From positions 434,001-498,000 of the forward strand of contig NZ_CP015027.1 of the NCBI RefSeq assembly GCF_002077155.1: a stretch of DNA of 64,000 bases. Reading direction: 5' to 3'. This document shows positions 63,936-64,000 of the stretch, piece after piece. Position numbers and translations under genes: made by a program. How positions within the stretch are numbered: position 1 is the first letter of the stretch; the number at the start of each line of letters is the position of its first letter. This stretch comes from Sporosarcina sp. P33 (GTDB lineage: Bacteria > Bacillota > Bacilli > Bacillales_A > Planococcaceae). The notes under the pieces were generated by a model. The model did no database searches. It saw only the letters and a program-made list of their open reading frames with translations, and was not told where the DNA came from.

Positions 63936-64000
63936 TTACTGATTTTGTTCTTTTTTACGCAATTCAACACGCATAATCTTTCCGGAAGAAGTCTTCGGCA
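63936..64000 (-). CDS. Acyl-CoA synthetase, C-terminal end (5' part outside window)
   Basis: The minus strand encodes a final 20 residues, PKTSSGKIMRVELRKKEQNQ, then TAA. This is the catalytic-lysine motif (PKTxSGKI) of the C-terminal lid of acyl-adenylate-forming enzymes. By position next to the NAD kinase it corresponds to ytcI of B. subtilis, a probable medium-chain acyl-CoA or acetyl-CoA ligase. The rest of the gene lies beyond the window. Confidence 0.8.
   Translation of the reverse strand, partial: PKTSSGKIMRVELRKKEQNQ

Overview
The window is chromosomal DNA of a low-to-moderate GC Firmicute of the order Bacillales. A Planococcaceae/Sporosarcina-like host is my inference. Gene order from the partial acyl-CoA ligase at the right end down to infC-rpmI-rplT follows the Bacillus subtilis yt- region closely (ytcI, nadK2, sppA, yteJ, tpx, ytxK, ackA, ytkL, ytoI, ytpI, nrnA, dnaE, accDA, pfkA, pyk, fxsA, ytvI, citZ-icd-mdh, phoPR, polA, mutM, coaE, gapB, nrdR, dnaB, dnaI, thrS, infC). 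Nearly all genes are core housekeeping genes. I see no prophage, insertion sequence, CRISPR array, rRNA or tRNA gene.

Layout. At 1-4.5 kb are the 3' end of a catalase, a DUF368 lipid-carrier flippase, a PdaC-type peptidoglycan deacetylase and the tRNA hydroxylase TrhO. At 4.6-10 kb is a complete Pst phosphate transport operon (pstS-C-A-B1-B2) preceded by an evenly spaced Pho box and by a lone PhoP-like response regulator. At 10-20 kb are redox enzymes, an M3 oligopeptidase, a diguanylate cyclase, formate-THF ligase, an XRE regulator and a dimeric dUTPase. At 20-28 kb come ysdB, ysdA, the infC-rpmI-rplT operon with its attenuator leader, thrS with a T-box, dnaI, dnaB, nrdR and gapB. At 29-38 kb are coaE, mutM, polA, hflC, hflK, phoR, phoP, a MaoC-like gene and mdh. 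At 39-52 kb are icd, citZ, ytvI, fxsA, pyk, pfkA, accA, accD, an FCD-type regulator, dnaE and nrnA. At 52-64 kb are ytpI, ytoI, ytkL, an Xaa-Pro peptidase, ald, a universal stress protein, ackA, ytxK, tpx, yteJ, sppA, nadK2 and the end of an acyl-CoA ligase.

How the parts work together. Phosphate: a Pho box at pstS, a weaker one at the lone regulator, and a separate phoPR pair whose sensor kinase has almost no extracytoplasmic domain. Envelope stress: three promoters of the same sigma-W shape (TGAAAC, 17 bases, CGTA) precede ysdB, sppA-yteJ and hflKC. The first two belong to the B. subtilis sigma-W regulon; hflKC appears to be an addition. Central carbon: gapB carries two sites fitting the CcpN operator consensus, and citZ has a near-consensus cre at its transcription start. 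Translation genes are controlled by two classic RNA leaders, the T-box of thrS and the L20-type leader of infC, which also uses an ATT start codon. Unusual protein features are a Tpx without its usual resolving cysteine, a DnaE whose PHP domain has lost its metal ligands, and an M3 peptidase whose reading frame runs into its own terminator.

I found no obviously new multi-gene system. The strongest leads are regulatory (sigma-W control of hflKC, the doubled phosphate regulators) and the divergent active sites.
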